Below, piece by piece: positions 28,711-38,173 of a stretch of 64,000 nt of DNA. A program made the position numbers and the translations under genes. The first letter of the stretch is position 1. Every line of letters begins with the position of its first letter. The notes below the pieces were generated by a model. It saw only the letters and a program-made list of their open reading frames with translations, was not told the DNA's origin and made no database searches. The stretch is from Corynebacterium mustelae (GTDB lineage Bacteria > Actinomycetota > Actinomycetes > Mycobacteriales > Mycobacteriaceae): positions 2,914,001-2,978,000 of the forward strand of contig NZ_CP011542.1 of assembly GCF_001020985.1 (NCBI RefSeq). The letters are read 5' to 3'.

Positions 28711-29994
28711 TTATAGGATTTTATCGAGAATGATGTCGCGTGGGGCGGTGGGGGCGTCCCCGATAACGATGCCCGGCAGGATGGACTCTAGTGCCCGCTC
28801 GAACCGGTCGGGGGTTTCGGTGTGGAGGGTAAGCAGCTTTTGCCCTTTGGTGACTTTCTGGCCCAGGTCGGCGTGAACTTCGATTCCAGCGGTTAATTGC
28901 ACGGGGTCTTCCTTACGCGCCCTACCTGCACCGAGCCGCCAGCTTCCGACCCCTAGTGCGAGAGCATCGAGTTCGGTGAGATAGCCGTCAGCGTCGGCAA
29001 GCACTTCGTGGGTGTGCGGTGCCCGGGCAAGCGGCGCGTCGGGGTCGCCGCCTTGGGCACGAATCATTTTGCGCCAGGAATCCATGGCCCGACCGTCTTT
29101 GAGGGCTTCTTCGACATCAGCGTCGGGGATGCCACACATATCGAGCATATTGCGGGCGAGTTCGCAGGTGATGTCGATGAGGTCTTGTGGTCCGCCGCCT
29201 GCTAGTACTTCGACGGATTCTTCGACTTCAAGCCCGTTACCGATCTTTCGACCTAGCGGTGTGGACATGTCTGTTAACAGCGCCCGGGTATCTACACCTG
29301 CGTCTTTGCCTAGGTCGACCATGGTTTGGGCGAGCTGGCGAGCTGTGTCGATGTCTTTCATGAACGCCCCAGAGCCGACTTTGACATCAAGGACCAAAGA
29401 TGCGGTGCCTTCGGCGATTTTCTTGCTCATGATCGACGATGCAATCAGCGGTATGCAATCGACGGTGGCGGTGATGTCGCGCAACGCATAGATCTTTTTG
29501 TCAGCTGGGGCAAGCCCAGCGCCTGCTGCCGCAACCACGGCACCGGAGTCTTTCAGGATTTCCATCATGCGGTCATTGGACATATCGGCTTTCCAGCCTG
29601 GGATTGCCTCTAGTTTGTCGAGGGTTCCGCCGGTGTGCCCTAAGCCGCGTCCGGAAAGTTGCGGAACGGCCACCCCGTAGGAGGAGACTAGTGGGCCCAA
29701 CGGCAGGGTGACCTTGTCCCCCACCCCACCGGTGGAGTGTTTATCCGTGGTGGGTTTGCCAAGTCCCGTGAAGTTCATTCTTTCGCCGGAATTGATCATT
29801 GCGTTGGTCCAGTCGACGATTTCTCGGCGGCCCATGTCGCGGATGAAGATTGCCATGTTTAAGGCAGCCATCTGTTCATCGCCTACTACCCCACGGGTGT
29901 AAGCGTCGATTACCCAGTTGATTTGGTCGGTGCTTAGTTCTCCGCCATCGCGTTTGGTGCGGATGACATCAACAACGTCGAATTGCTCAGCCAT
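28711..29994 (-). CDS. deoA: Thymidine / pyrimidine-nucleoside phosphorylase
   Basis: Phosphorolyses thymidine or uridine to base and (deoxy)ribose 1-phosphate. The 427-residue protein has the family signature [19 protein letters not shown], the phosphate-binding [10 protein letters not shown], and a C-terminal PYNP domain. I start at ATG 29994 ([11 protein letters not shown]), with AGAAAGGGG 7 nt upstream; the longer frame begins inside the divergent regulatory region. Whether it prefers thymidine or acts on all pyrimidine nucleosides cannot be told from sequence. Confidence 0.94.
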   Translation of the reverse strand: MAEQFDVVDVIRTKRDGGELSTDQINWVIDAYTRGVVGDEQMAALNMAIFIRDMGRREIVDWTNAMINSGERMNFTGLGKPTTDKHSTGGVGDKVTLPLGPLVSSYGVAVPQLSGRGLGHTGGTLDKLEAIPGWKADMSNDRMMEILKDSGAVVAAAGAGLAPADKKIYALRDITATVDCIPLIASSIMSKKIAEGTASLVLDVKVGSGAFMKDIDTARQLAQTMVDLGKDAGVDTRALLTDMSTPLGRKIGNGLEVEESVEVLAGGGPQDLIDITCELARNMLDMCGIPDADVEEALKDGRAMDSWRKMIRAQGGDPDAPLARAPHTHEVLADADGYLTELDALALGVGSWRLGAGRARKEDPVQLTAGIEVHADLGQKVTKGQKLLTLHTETPDRFERALESILPGIVIGDAPTAPRDIILDKIL

Positions 29995-30233
29995 GACTTT
30001 CCCCTTTCTGTGACCTACCCCATAGGGGCACATGTGGAGTTGAGTGCGTCTCTTGCTTTTGATCCTACCCACGATTATCATCACGACCAGAACAATTGTC
30101 AATCTCTAATATTTACAAAAGTGCCAATAGGGTGAATAGCGCCCCTGATTGCCAGCGCCCCAGCTACACAGGCACCATTGAAGGTGTAAGCAGTGCACTA
30201 TTGCTTCGCACGCAGAAAGGACGGCTTTGGTCA

Positions 30234-30638
30234 ATGACAACCGACATGGAACTTTTAAAACTAGCCCGCACCGCCGCATCACACGCCTACGCTCCCTACT
30301 CGAAATTTTCCGTAGGTTCCGCAATCCGCATGTCCGACGGAACCATTTACAGCGGTTGCAACGTCGAAAATGCAAGTTACGGACTCACCATTTGCGCCGA
30401 GCGCAACGGCATCACCACGATGATCGCCAAAACTGATGCCCCGGAACAGCGGGTCATTGACACCGTCGCCATCGTCAGCCCTAACGCTACCCGTTGCTGG
30501 CCTTGCGGCGCGTGCCTACAGGTACTCCGCGAATTCCACTGCCGCAGGGTTATCGTCGAGGACCCTGCCGGACAGCCCACCACGGTGCTTTTCGACGACC
30601 TCTTGCCGTACTCGTTCGGACCGGAACACATCGCTTAA
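30234..30638 (+). CDS. cdd: Cytidine deaminase
   Basis: Deaminates cytidine and deoxycytidine, feeding uridine to the phosphorylase encoded on the opposite strand. The 134-residue protein has the zinc site in TICAERNG and PCGACLQVLREF and the substrate motif CNVENASYGLT. I start at ATG 30234; AGAAAGGA lies about 13 nt upstream. The 30003-30233 gap holds the divergent promoters but I could not define an operator. An 11-mer copy lies at 30587. Confidence 0.95.
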   Translation: MTTDMELLKLARTAASHAYAPYSKFSVGSAIRMSDGTIYSGCNVENASYGLTICAERNGITTMIAKTDAPEQRVIDTVAIVSPNATRCWPCGACLQVLREFHCRRVIVEDPAGQPTTVLFDDLLPYSFGPEHIA

Positions 30639-30650
30639 GGACAAAACACC

Positions 30651-31865
30651 ATGGATCGTTTTCAAGGCATCATCGGCATCATCGCTATCTTTGCTATCCT
30701 CATCATTTTCTCTTCCGCCCGCTCTCAGATTAAATGGCGCACCCTCGGCGTAGGTCTAGCATTACAAATCTGTTTCGCACTACTGGTTTTAAAATGGGAC
30801 GTTGGTTTCCGCGCCTTAAAATCAGTCTCCGCCGGGTTAGAAAAACTCATTGATTTCACCAACGAGGGAACCTCCTTCGTCTTCGGCCCCCTATTCGGCG
30901 AAAAAGTTGGATTCATCTTCGCCCTCAACGTCCTACCCGTCATCATCTTCCTCGGCGCCATTATCGGCGCCTTATACTACCTGCGGGTATTGCAATGGTT
31001 CGTGGAGATAGTCGGCACCGCCCTCAATAAAATTATGGGCACCTCCAAAGTGGAATCGGTGTGGGCCTCCACGGTTATCTTCCTCGGCCAGTCCGAAGCC
31101 CCACTGGTGATCAAACCGTGGCTGCCTAAACTCACCCGCTCTGAATTGTTCGCCTGCATGTCCGGTGGCTTCGCCTCCGTCGCAGGCTCTACCCTGGTTG
31201 GTTACTCCTTACTTGGCGCGCCACTACCTTACCTTTTGGCAGCCTCGATCATGAACGCGCCCGCTTCATTGATGGTTGCCAAAGCCCTCATGCCGGAAAC
31301 CGAAGAATCCCAGGTCAACGCCAATGTGCGCAATATGCGTGATGAGAAATCAAAAAACATCATTGACGCCATCGGCGCTGGTGCCATCTCCGGCGGACAC
31401 ATCGCCGTCACCGTCGCGTGTCTACTGATTGCCTTCATCGCAACCATCACGATGATTTCTGCGATTCTCGGCGGCATAGGCAGCTGGTTCGGCCAAGACA
31501 ACTGGTCACTTGAAGGGCTCTTTGGCGTGATTTTCGCGCCACTCGCTTGGGCAATCGGCGTACCGTGGGAAGAAGCTGGTCTGGTCGGAAATTTCATCGG
31601 TCAGAAAACCATCATCAATGAATTCGTCGGCTATACCTCTTTCTCCCAGCATGTGGAAACTCTCTCCGACAAATCCATCATGCTCACCTCCTTCGCCCTG
31701 GCAGGTTTCGCGAATATCTCCTCCATCGCCATCCAAATCGGATCCTTCGGCGCCCTGGTTCCGGAGCGGCGTTCCGAGGTGGCATCGCTTGGGCTCAAGG
31801 CCCTCTTCGCTGGTTTCTGCACCAATATGCTCAACGCCGCAATCGTGGGCGTTATCGCCTTCTAG
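30651..31865 (+). CDS. nupC: Concentrative nucleoside transporter (NupC/CNT family)
   Basis: 404-residue inner-membrane permease for nucleoside uptake, coupled to protons or sodium. The CNT pattern is visible in VPVIIFLGAIIGALYYLRVLQ-like helices, GTSKVESVWASTVIFLGQSEAPLVIKP (substrate-binding EAPL motif), SGGFASVAGSTL and the VGYTSFSQH region. It follows cdd by 12 nt, so uptake and deamination are co-expressed. A strong hairpin follows the stop codon. Confidence 0.94.
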   Translation: MDRFQGIIGIIAIFAILIIFSSARSQIKWRTLGVGLALQICFALLVLKWDVGFRALKSVSAGLEKLIDFTNEGTSFVFGPLFGEKVGFIFALNVLPVIIFLGAIIGALYYLRVLQWFVEIVGTALNKIMGTSKVESVWASTVIFLGQSEAPLVIKPWLPKLTRSELFACMSGGFASVAGSTLVGYSLLGAPLPYLLAASIMNAPASLMVAKALMPETEESQVNANVRNMRDEKSKNIIDAIGAGAISGGHIAVTVACLLIAFIATITMISAILGGIGSWFGQDNWSLEGLFGVIFAPLAWAIGVPWEEAGLVGNFIGQKTIINEFVGYTSFSQHVETLSDKSIMLTSFALAGFANISSIAIQIGSFGALVPERRSEVASLGLKALFAGFCTNMLNAAIVGVIAF

Positions 31866-31873
31866 ACATTAAG

Positions 31874-31908
31874 GGCGTCGAAAAGCAAAAACACTGCTTT
31901 TCGACGCC
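31874..31908 (+). terminator. nupC terminator built from two opposed copies of the 11-mer
   Basis: A perfect 14-bp stem (GGCGTCGAAAAGCA and its complement TGCTTTTCGACGCC) with a 7-nt loop, starting 8 nt after the nupC stop. It consists of two inverted copies of the dispersed 11-mer. No U-run follows, so it may act as an RNA 3' hairpin more than a classical intrinsic terminator. Confidence 0.6.
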
Positions 31909-31913
31909 TACCT

Positions 31914-31978
31914 GTGTGCTGCGAAACCTCAAAATCCGGCCCGCGACACGCCGAGGGGATTGCACAAACGCAGCACAC
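31914..31978. repeat. 65-bp inverted-end element
   Basis: Single unit with GTGTGCTGCG at 31914-31923 and CGCAGCACAC at 31969-31978, 65 bp in all, between nupC and the convergent gene at 32004. Lies 5 nt after the double 11-mer hairpin. Confidence 0.92.
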
Positions 31979-32003
31979 AGCAAGGCGCACAAATGCTTGC
32001 GGA

Positions 32004-32441
32004 TTAGGTAACGGGCAACGCATCAAGATTGCCGGTGACTCGACAAAATTCTGCCATGCCATCAAGCGCAGCCGACACCATGTGCGGTGCTTCTTCTCGA
32101 ACGCATTTGATAAGGTACTCCCAGTCAGCCAATGTGGTTGCCTCAGCAATCAAGTCGTGTACCCATTGATTTTCGTCTACCACAACACCCGAGCCGACTT
32201 TTTTCGCACCCTCCATGATGGAGAAAACCGCCCCTGGGATTAGTTCAGAGTAATCCACCGGGTACATCGGATGCGTCTCAGTCAAAAATTCTTGATCGAA
32301 CTGCGGGCATCCTCCGTCGCTGAATTCAACTCCGAGGTATTCGGTTCCCACCACCAAGTGAGGTCGGTAGTTCCAAAACTCGGGTGGGGTTTTGCGGACA
32401 CCAGAATGAAAAACCACCTTCACCCACACCGAGCTCACCAA
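32004..32441 (-). CDS. Small EF-Tu domain III-like protein
   Basis: About 145 residues. The segment TPPEFWNYRPHLVVGTEYLGV with the later LIPGAVFSIMEGAKKVGSGVVV resembles domain III of elongation factor Tu (FxSNYRPQF...REGGRTVGAG), but no GTPase domain is present. Function unknown. It directly follows lysS (start codon TTG at 32441 or GTG at 32438, adjacent to the lysS stop), so it is probably expressed from the same mRNA. The EF-Tu resemblance is by eye. Confidence 0.7.
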   Translation of the reverse strand: MVSSVWVKVVFHSGVRKTPPEFWNYRPHLVVGTEYLGVEFSDGGCPQFDQEFLTETHPMYPVDYSELIPGAVFSIMEGAKKVGSGVVVDENQWVHDLIAEATTLADWEYLIKCVREEAPHMVSAALDGMAEFCRVTGNLDALPVT

Positions 32442-34028
32442 CTATTTTTGTTCTGGCTTCACCATTGGGAAAAGAACGGTTTCGCGGATACCCAACCCGG
32501 TCAAGGCCATCAGCAACCGGTCGATGCCCATGCCGCAGCCTGCGGTAGGTGGCATGCCCTGTTCCATGGCTGCGAGGAAATCTTCATCCAAAACCATCGC
32601 CTCATCGTCGCCGCCGGCGGCCAGCCGTGCTTGGTCCTCAAAGCGCTCCCGCTGGATCACCGGGTCAATGAGTTCCGAGTAGCCGGTTGCCAGCTCGAAA
32701 CCGCGCACATAGAGGTCCCATTTTTCAGTCACGCCCGGTTCGCTGCGGTGCTGGCGGGTCAACGGGGAGGTTTCCACCGGGAAGTTACGCACGAAGATAG
32801 GGCCATGTAGTTGGTCTTCGCACAGTGTTTCCCAGATTTCTTCGACCAGCTTTCCATGCCCCCAGCCGCCCTTGGCGGGAACTGCAAGCCCAATAACCTC
32901 GGCTATTGCCTTGAGTTCTTCCACCGTGGAATGGATGGTCACTTCCGGCTGGCCAGGGAATTTCCGTTGCAACGCTTCGTTGAGAGACGGATACATTTCG
33001 ATACTCTGCCACTCGCCACCCAGGTCGTACTCGGTGCCGTCGGCAAGCGTGACGGTGGTGGAACCAAACACTTCCATTGCAACGGACTGCACCAGATTCT
33101 TCATCAGCTCAGCGCCGTCGTCGTACGTTCCCCACGCCTGGTAGGTTTCCAGCATGGCGAACTCCGGCGAGTGGGAGGAATCGACACCCTCGTTTCGGAA
33201 ATTGCGGTTGACCTCGAAAACACGCTCCATGCCGCCCACGACGCAGCGCTTGAGGTACAGCTCCGGCGCGATACGCAGATACAAGTCAATGTCGAGCGCA
33301 TTGGAGTGAGTCATAAACGGCCGCGCAGCCGCGCCGCCGTGCAAGGTTTGCAGCATAGGGGTTTCCACTTCCAAAAACCCTTGGGATTCCAGGTAGTTAC
33401 GCAGCGCCCGCATGACTTTGATGCGGGTCAACGCATTTTCGCGGGCCTTTTCCCGCATAATTAGATCCGTGTAGCGGTGCCGCACCCGGGTATCTTCGCT
33501 CATATCGGCAAACGCAACCGGCAACGGCCGGATCGCCTTGGCCGCCATGTGCCAAGTGCTGACCAAAATGGACAACTCGCCCCGTTTAGACGCAATAACC
33601 TTGCCGCGTACCGACACAATATCGCCTAAGTCGACATCCGCTTTCCAGGAAGTCAGTAATTCTTCACCAACAACTGCCAGCGACAACATTGCCTGAATCT
33701 GGGTGCCGTTTCCTTCTTGAATAGCAGCAAAGCACAGCTTTCCGGTGTTACGCATAAAGAGGACCCGACCTGCGATCGCAACCTCGACTGATGTTTCGTC
33801 ACCGGCCCGCAGGTACGTAACGCCAGGTTCGCTACCCGGCTGTTCGCCTTCAGCAATAACCTGGAATTTCTGACGCAAATCAGCGATAGAAGTGGTGCGG
33901 TCCACAGTCACTGGGTATGCTTCGCGCCCGGAGTTTAGCAGCTTATCGCGCTTTTCGCGGCGAATCCGTAGCTGTTCGGGTACGTCTGGGGTTTTGGTTT
34001 GCTTTGCGTCAGTCACGCCATTAGACAT
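32442..34028 (-). CDS. lysS: Lysyl-tRNA synthetase, class II
   Basis: 528 residues, cytosolic. It has an N-terminal OB-fold tRNA-binding domain ([21 protein letters not shown]) and a class II catalytic core: motif 1 ([21 protein letters not shown]), motif 2 ([14 protein letters not shown]) and motif 3 ([15 protein letters not shown]). I start at ATG 34028 ([11 protein letters not shown]); the reading frame stays open for another 318 nt upstream but lacks conserved sequence and runs under the divergent kinase promoter. The order clpC ... lysS ... panC follows the mycobacterial map. Confidence 0.97.
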   Translation of the reverse strand: MSNGVTDAKQTKTPDVPEQLRIRREKRDKLLNSGREAYPVTVDRTTSIADLRQKFQVIAEGEQPGSEPGVTYLRAGDETSVEVAIAGRVLFMRNTGKLCFAAIQEGNGTQIQAMLSLAVVGEELLTSWKADVDLGDIVSVRGKVIASKRGELSILVSTWHMAAKAIRPLPVAFADMSEDTRVRHRYTDLIMREKARENALTRIKVMRALRNYLESQGFLEVETPMLQTLHGGAAARPFMTHSNALDIDLYLRIAPELYLKRCVVGGMERVFEVNRNFRNEGVDSSHSPEFAMLETYQAWGTYDDGAELMKNLVQSVAMEVFGSTTVTLADGTEYDLGGEWQSIEMYPSLNEALQRKFPGQPEVTIHSTVEELKAIAEVIGLAVPAKGGWGHGKLVEEIWETLCEDQLHGPIFVRNFPVETSPLTRQHRSEPGVTEKWDLYVRGFELATGYSELIDPVIQRERFEDQARLAAGGDDEAMVLDEDFLAAMEQGMPPTAGCGMGIDRLLMALTGLGIRETVLFPMVKPEQK

Positions 34029-34107
34029 TAGTGCACCACGCCTGGATAGTCGAAACTTTTTATCGGTTACGGCTTGGAAACCACCAAAGCTAACTAAACT
34101 TGTAAAT

Positions 34108-35001
34108 ATGATTACAGTCTGCGGAGAAGGTTTGGTTGATTTAGTCCCCATGTCGGAAGGCGCAGGCAGCACCGACTGCAGATTGTCCCCACTAAGCCCC
34201 GCGCTCGGCGGCGGCCCTTTCAACGTTGCTATCGCTGCCGCCCGCCAGGACGCACCTACCCAGCTGCTCTCCAGATTGTCCCGCGATAATTTCGGCGCGA
34301 CCCTGGTAGACGCGTTGCAAGCCGAGGGGGTTGGCACCTCCCTCATTCAACGTGGCGACGAGCCCACCACATTGGCCGTCACGTCACGCAATCTAGACGG
34401 CAGCGCGGAGTATACCTTCTATTTGGAAGGAACAGCCGACCGCTTCGTCGATCCGCCAGCTGAAATTGCAACTGATATCGCGTGCTTTGGTACGGTTTCC
34501 CTTGCACTTGAGCCCGGTGCGTCTCGCCTCGCGTCGTTGTTGCATACGCTCTCCGCGAACGGAACTTTCATCGCACTTGACCCTAATATTCGTCCGTTTT
34601 ACGCCACCGACGCCCACCGGGATTTCATATACTCGCTTCTTCACGATGTTGATTTGCTCAAGCTTTCCGATGAAGAGGACGAATTTTTACACAGCCCTTC
34701 CGCGCCCATCAAAATGATTACTCGGGGCGGGGCTGGAATTGAAGTAATTGTTGGTGGAGAAACTGTAATGGCATCAACACCCGCCATCACTGTTGCTGAC
34801 ACCATCGGAGCTGGCGACACGGTCATGGGGTGTGTGATAGCCGAGATCCACCGACTCTGTGGCGGTAAAAATGTGCGTGAACAAGCTGCGCGTTTCACCC
34901 TAGCCCAGTGGCATGACATTGCTGCCTATGCGGCAAAAGCTGCAGCCATCAACTGTACCCGGTATGGTGCAAACCCACCACGGCGTAACGAATTAATCTA
35001 A
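34108..35001 (+). CDS. PfkB-family sugar kinase (fructokinase-like)
   Basis: 297 residues of the ribokinase/PfkB fold: N-terminal GEGLVDLVP and [13 protein letters not shown], and the C-terminal catalytic signature [11 protein letters not shown] with the base aspartate. Fructose, ribose or another sugar are all possible; the GGGPFN start is fructokinase-like. TAAACT at 34095-34100 lies 7 nt before the ATG without a Shine-Dalgarno, suggesting a leaderless message. It is divergent from lysS and stands alone. Confidence 0.88.
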   Translation: MITVCGEGLVDLVPMSEGAGSTDCRLSPLSPALGGGPFNVAIAAARQDAPTQLLSRLSRDNFGATLVDALQAEGVGTSLIQRGDEPTTLAVTSRNLDGSAEYTFYLEGTADRFVDPPAEIATDIACFGTVSLALEPGASRLASLLHTLSANGTFIALDPNIRPFYATDAHRDFIYSLLHDVDLLKLSDEEDEFLHSPSAPIKMITRGGAGIEVIVGGETVMASTPAITVADTIGAGDTVMGCVIAEIHRLCGGKNVREQAARFTLAQWHDIAAYAAKAAAINCTRYGANPPRRNELI

Positions 35002-35027
35002 CCAGTCACCTTTCGCTTTTCGACGCC

Positions 35028-35215
35028 CCACGCAGCGCAACCCCACGCCCATACCCGTGTGCTGCGTTCCCACCTTTTCAACCGGCGTGCCACAACCTAC
35101 ACCACCACACAACGCAGCACACACCACGCAGCGCAACCCCACACCTTACCGTGTGCTGCGTTCCCACTTTTCAACCGGCGTGCCACAACCTACACCACCA
35201 CGCAACGCAGCACAC
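35028..35215. repeat. Tandem duplication carrying two 65-bp elements
   Basis: Two copies of a unit of about 95 bp, each beginning CCACGCAGCGCAACCCCAC (35028 and 35124) and holding one element (35057-35122, 66 bp; 35151-35215, 65 bp) with GTGTGCTGCG and CGCAGCACAC ends. Interiors differ at only a few positions, so the copy is recent. Lies between the convergent sugar kinase and panC-like genes. An 11-mer copy is at 35015. Confidence 0.93.
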
Positions 35216-35221
35216 AGGTTC

Positions 35222-36031
35222 TTATGCCTCAAGGTTTTTGAAGCCGATTCCCAGTGGTAGTCCGACACTGTCATGAAATTGCTGCCCATTGATGGTCACT
35301 GCGGCGAAAAGGCGGGCGTCGCCAGTTTCGGGTGCGGGGGCTAGTGTCGGAGCGAATAATTCAATGTAATCAGCTGTCAAATTTGCGGCAGATAGAACAG
35401 AGCGGACGGCCGCTAATACTGCACCTGTGCCGTGTTCGCTTGCGTGCGCACCTGCGGTCAACGCTGCCGATAGCGCGAGCAATTGTTCCTGCGAGGATGC
35501 AGGAATATCCAGATTCTTAGCGGATACTGCAACACCGCCAGGCATGCGTACCGTTGGTACGGAGTGAACGGTTGTCGGAAAATGTAGGTCTGTGATCGCA
35601 TGCTGCACGGTAACGAGCAATTCGTAGTTGTTTTCGCCAAGAATCACGTCGCTACACCCCACTGCATTAATAAGCGCAAGGATCCGGGTTGCATCGGCAG
35701 ATAAATGGGCAGGTGGGAGCATACCCCGATCAGCCACTGCGATCGTGGTGCGTTTACCATTGGGCCACAGTGTTTCGTCGGTGTAGCGGAACACGGCGTC
35801 AATGTGGGCGTCGACAAGCATGCGGCGATCAATGCTGGGGTGCGCCGCCACGATGGTGACTGCACCAGGTATGCGGCGAGCGGCACGTAGTAATGCGGCG
35901 TGCCCCGCGTGGAAGTGGGTTTGCAGCGGCACCAAAACTACTGGTCGGCCTTTGCCACGGAAAACCCGCGCGATCATTGCGATCCTAGCGGCGTCAGTCA
36001 CTTCAAGTGCCTGGCCAAATTCAAAACTCAC
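35222..36031 (-). CDS. PanC-like protein lacking conserved catalytic residues
   Basis: 269 residues aligned by eye to pantothenate synthetase. The HAGH motif survives (QTHFHAGHAALL), but PTMGALH has become PLQTHFH, the GEKDYQQL loop with the catalytic lysine reads GENNYELL, the FVNPxQF segment reads VAAHPSI, and SSRN reads SAKN. These positions bind ATP, pantoate and beta-alanine in canonical PanC. Position and neighbours match Rv3602c (panC), but panD is absent. GTG start at 36031 abuts the upstream stop. It may have changed substrate or be non-catalytic. Confidence 0.8.
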   Translation of the reverse strand: MSFEFGQALEVTDAARIAMIARVFRGKGRPVVLVPLQTHFHAGHAALLRAARRIPGAVTIVAAHPSIDRRMLVDAHIDAVFRYTDETLWPNGKRTTIAVADRGMLPPAHLSADATRILALINAVGCSDVILGENNYELLVTVQHAITDLHFPTTVHSVPTVRMPGGVAVSAKNLDIPASSQEQLLALSAALTAGAHASEHGTGAVLAAVRSVLSAANLTADYIELFAPTLAPAPETGDARLFAAVTINGQQFHDSVGLPLGIGFKNLEA

Positions 36032-36658
36032 TTAGTTCTCTTTCGGGTGGGGATTGTGCGCAACATTGACCATAGCAGCTAAAACCGCCGATAAATCAGA
36101 ATCCGCTAAGGTACCGAGGCTACGTGCGACAACCTGCTCATCAAGCAGAAACGCAGGAATTGGTTCGGGCATCGGGGCAGACTCAGATTGCAATCTCACC
36201 GCATGAGCCGCCACGTATTGTGACAGATGTTTTAGGAGTACTCCCGCAACATACGTGGCTTGTTGCGCTGCTGGTATGGAACGAAATCCCACGTGCAGTT
36301 CGGAGGCTAACAATTCCAAAACAACGGCCATAATCTCATCGTCGCTGATCACTGCCCAGTTTTTGTCCCCATTCCACAATGCTAGTGCCGTCATGCAGCC
36401 TGCTGCGTTCAGGGCAGCCAGACTGGCTAGGTCGTGCGAAAGGCTGACTACAACGACCATTAACCCAGGTCGAGCGTGGTTGAGAACCCTGTCAAGATAG
36501 GTGGTTACTTCGGTGGCGACAGCCGAATCAATGACCACCATATCAGCCGAGTCGATTGCTTTTATGGTGCACATCTGGTGCCGCGAAGCCCGCAATTGGG
36601 TGACAAAATCGCCGGACCCAAGCGCGACGATATTAAGTGTGGGAGGTGATTCGTTCAT
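36032..36658 (-). CDS. Rv3603c-like (DUF2520 / Rossmann-type) protein, shortened
   Basis: 208 residues, Ala/Leu-rich. The N-terminal half (NIVALGSGDF ... ADMVVIDSA ... VVVVSLSH) has the alternating strand-helix look of a Rossmann domain, as in the F420-like/ketopantoate-reductase-like DUF2520 proteins. By position it matches Rv3603c, which is longer (about 300 residues), so this copy appears to have lost much of its second domain. Directly precedes the PanC-like gene with no gap. Function unknown; similarity is weak. Confidence 0.6.
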   Translation of the reverse strand: MNESPPTLNIVALGSGDFVTQLRASRHQMCTIKAIDSADMVVIDSAVATEVTTYLDRVLNHARPGLMVVVVSLSHDLASLAALNAAGCMTALALWNGDKNWAVISDDEIMAVVLELLASELHVGFRSIPAAQQATYVAGVLLKHLSQYVAAHAVRLQSESAPMPEPIPAFLLDEQVVARSLGTLADSDLSAVLAAMVNVAHNPHPKEN

Positions 36659-36663
36659 AACTG

Positions 36664-37695
36664 TTAGTGCTGCCGCTTCAGCAGATCCGCAACGCTTACC
36701 GACGCGGAGTTCTCATCACGACGCCGCCGCCTACGCGGGCTTTCTGCCTCATCAGACTGCGGGGTTTCCGGTTTTCGATGCGAACCGTGCGATTCGAAGC
36801 CCTGGCTTGGGGCTGGTTCTTCCGCAGGGTTGCGTCGACGCCCAGCAGGTTCTGTGGACGTGGTGCCCATTGAACCGTACAGATCCCGAAATTGAGGGAC
36901 TGAAAATTCCAAATCTTGGGTTCCGCTAGACGGTTCTGGCTTCGGCTCAACCGTGGATTCAAACCGTGGCGGCAGAGGCGGAGCGATAATGGGCTCCGGT
37001 TGCGGACTAGGAATTGGCTCCGGTTCAGGCTCCGGTTCAGGTGGGGTGATTCGCGCGCCTACCGGAAATTCACTGTAATGCTTCACCGGTGTAGGTTCCG
37101 GCACGTAGCCGACTGCTGGCCCAACAATTGGCATTTCACCAGTGCTAGAAACCGACGTTGCGGTCATCGGGGTTTCTTTAAAATCAGTTGCGAACCGGGA
37201 TGGCTGGGGATTGATAGTGGTCTCGATTTCACGGATGCGTCGGGCCTCCGCGCGAATCATCGTCGGTTCTTCTAGTGAATATCCCCGCAGATCTTCTAAT
37301 TGAGCACGTAACTGCTCCAACTGTTGTTTGATCTCGGCTAAGGTTGCGGCGGATTCGGCTGATGCGGCGGCCGTCCGCTCGGTAATTCGTTGTTCCATTT
37401 CCAGTTCACGAGCGGACTGTTCAGCATCAAATTCCAATTGGACTTGATACAATTCCGCCTCATGCATTTCGCGCTGTTTGCCCAGTTCATTTCGGTAGCG
37501 GTATGTTAAAACGGCACCAATCGCGGCCGCCCATAGGGCCGCTAACATGCCGAGTTTTAATACGCTAACGTTCCCGGTTACCATGGTGGTGATGCTGGCA
37601 CCGATCGCGAGCACGACAAGCACAATGAGGAGCACCTGCCCCCTGTCGCGGGATGCGGCATTACCGTCGTTAGTTTCTGGTGGAAGCACACTCAT
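36664..37695 (-). CDS. Membrane protein, Rv3604c-like (DUF6779-type)
   Basis: About 343 residues. Two membrane helices near the N-terminus (VLLIVLVVLAIGASITTMV and MLAALWAAAIGAVLTYRY) are followed by a coiled-coil (about 75-155, EMEQRITERTAAASAESAATL), then a long proline/glutamate-rich tail with EPEPEPEPIP repeats and a basic RRRRRRDE stretch near the end. The topology puts the tail in the cytosol. Order matches Rv3604c between Rv3603c and folK. Function unknown. ATG 37695 avoids overlap with the upstream gene; ATG 37725 would overlap it by 20 nt. Confidence 0.75.
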   Translation of the reverse strand: MSVLPPETNDGNAASRDRGQVLLIVLVVLAIGASITTMVTGNVSVLKLGMLAALWAAAIGAVLTYRYRNELGKQREMHEAELYQVQLEFDAEQSARELEMEQRITERTAAASAESAATLAEIKQQLEQLRAQLEDLRGYSLEEPTMIRAEARRIREIETTINPQPSRFATDFKETPMTATSVSSTGEMPIVGPAVGYVPEPTPVKHYSEFPVGARITPPEPEPEPEPIPSPQPEPIIAPPLPPRFESTVEPKPEPSSGTQDLEFSVPQFRDLYGSMGTTSTEPAGRRRNPAEEPAPSQGFESHGSHRKPETPQSDEAESPRRRRRRDENSASVSVADLLKRQH

Positions 37696-37705
37696 GCATA
37701 CCAAA

Positions 37706-38173
37706 TTACCCGACAGCTTCTCCATCTTGGGGAGGCGGAGCGGTGCAACTGCGTTCTAACCACAATCCGGCTGCCGACAACGCAACGCCGCCTAAACCTG
37801 CGGCAATGACGCGGGGACCATCCTCACCAGCCGATAGCAGAAATGACATCCGGGGAATCACATAGACAGCCATACCCGTATAGATGCCCGCAAAAATGGC
37901 GCCAGTCCACGCTGAGGTTTTGCCGATAACCAGAAAGTAAGCAACTTTGGTCGGCTCAAGTTGCGACCGATCAAAACCGATTCGATTGTCCGAAATTTTG
38001 CCACGAACTGTCCAGGCCAACAACACGCATAATCCGGCCATTGCCCACAATGTAATAGCCACAGAGGCGGGAACCGCAGTCATCAAGGAATAAAACTGCT
38101 GGACAATGATCAGCGTGGCGGCTGCGAACAAACCCCACGTGCCGACCAATGCAGTCACAGATGTAGGTTTCAT
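37706..38173 (-). CDS. DUF3180 membrane protein
   Basis: 155 residues with four predicted membrane helices, including VTALVGTWGLFAAATLIIVQ at the N-terminus and VIAAGLGGVALSAAGLWLE near the C-terminus. Recognised as the actinobacterial DUF3180 family by sequence pattern and by its fixed place behind folK (Rv3605c in M. tuberculosis). Function unknown. Start overlaps the folK stop as ATGA. Confidence 0.82.
   Translation of the reverse strand: MKPTSVTALVGTWGLFAAATLIIVQQFYSLMTAVPASVAITLWAMAGLCVLLAWTVRGKISDNRIGFDRSQLEPTKVAYFLVIGKTSAWTGAIFAGIYTGMAVYVIPRMSFLLSAGEDGPRVIAAGLGGVALSAAGLWLERSCTAPPPQDGEAVG

Noticed and set aside
31914..31978. 65-bp elements as intrinsic terminators
   Set aside because: Stems of 10 bp enclose loops of 45 nt, there is no U-run, and many units sit next to separate good terminators.
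32442..34346. 634-residue version of LysS
   Set aside because: The extra N-terminal 106 residues are antisense to the sugar kinase and non-conserved; ATG 34028 gives the normal length.
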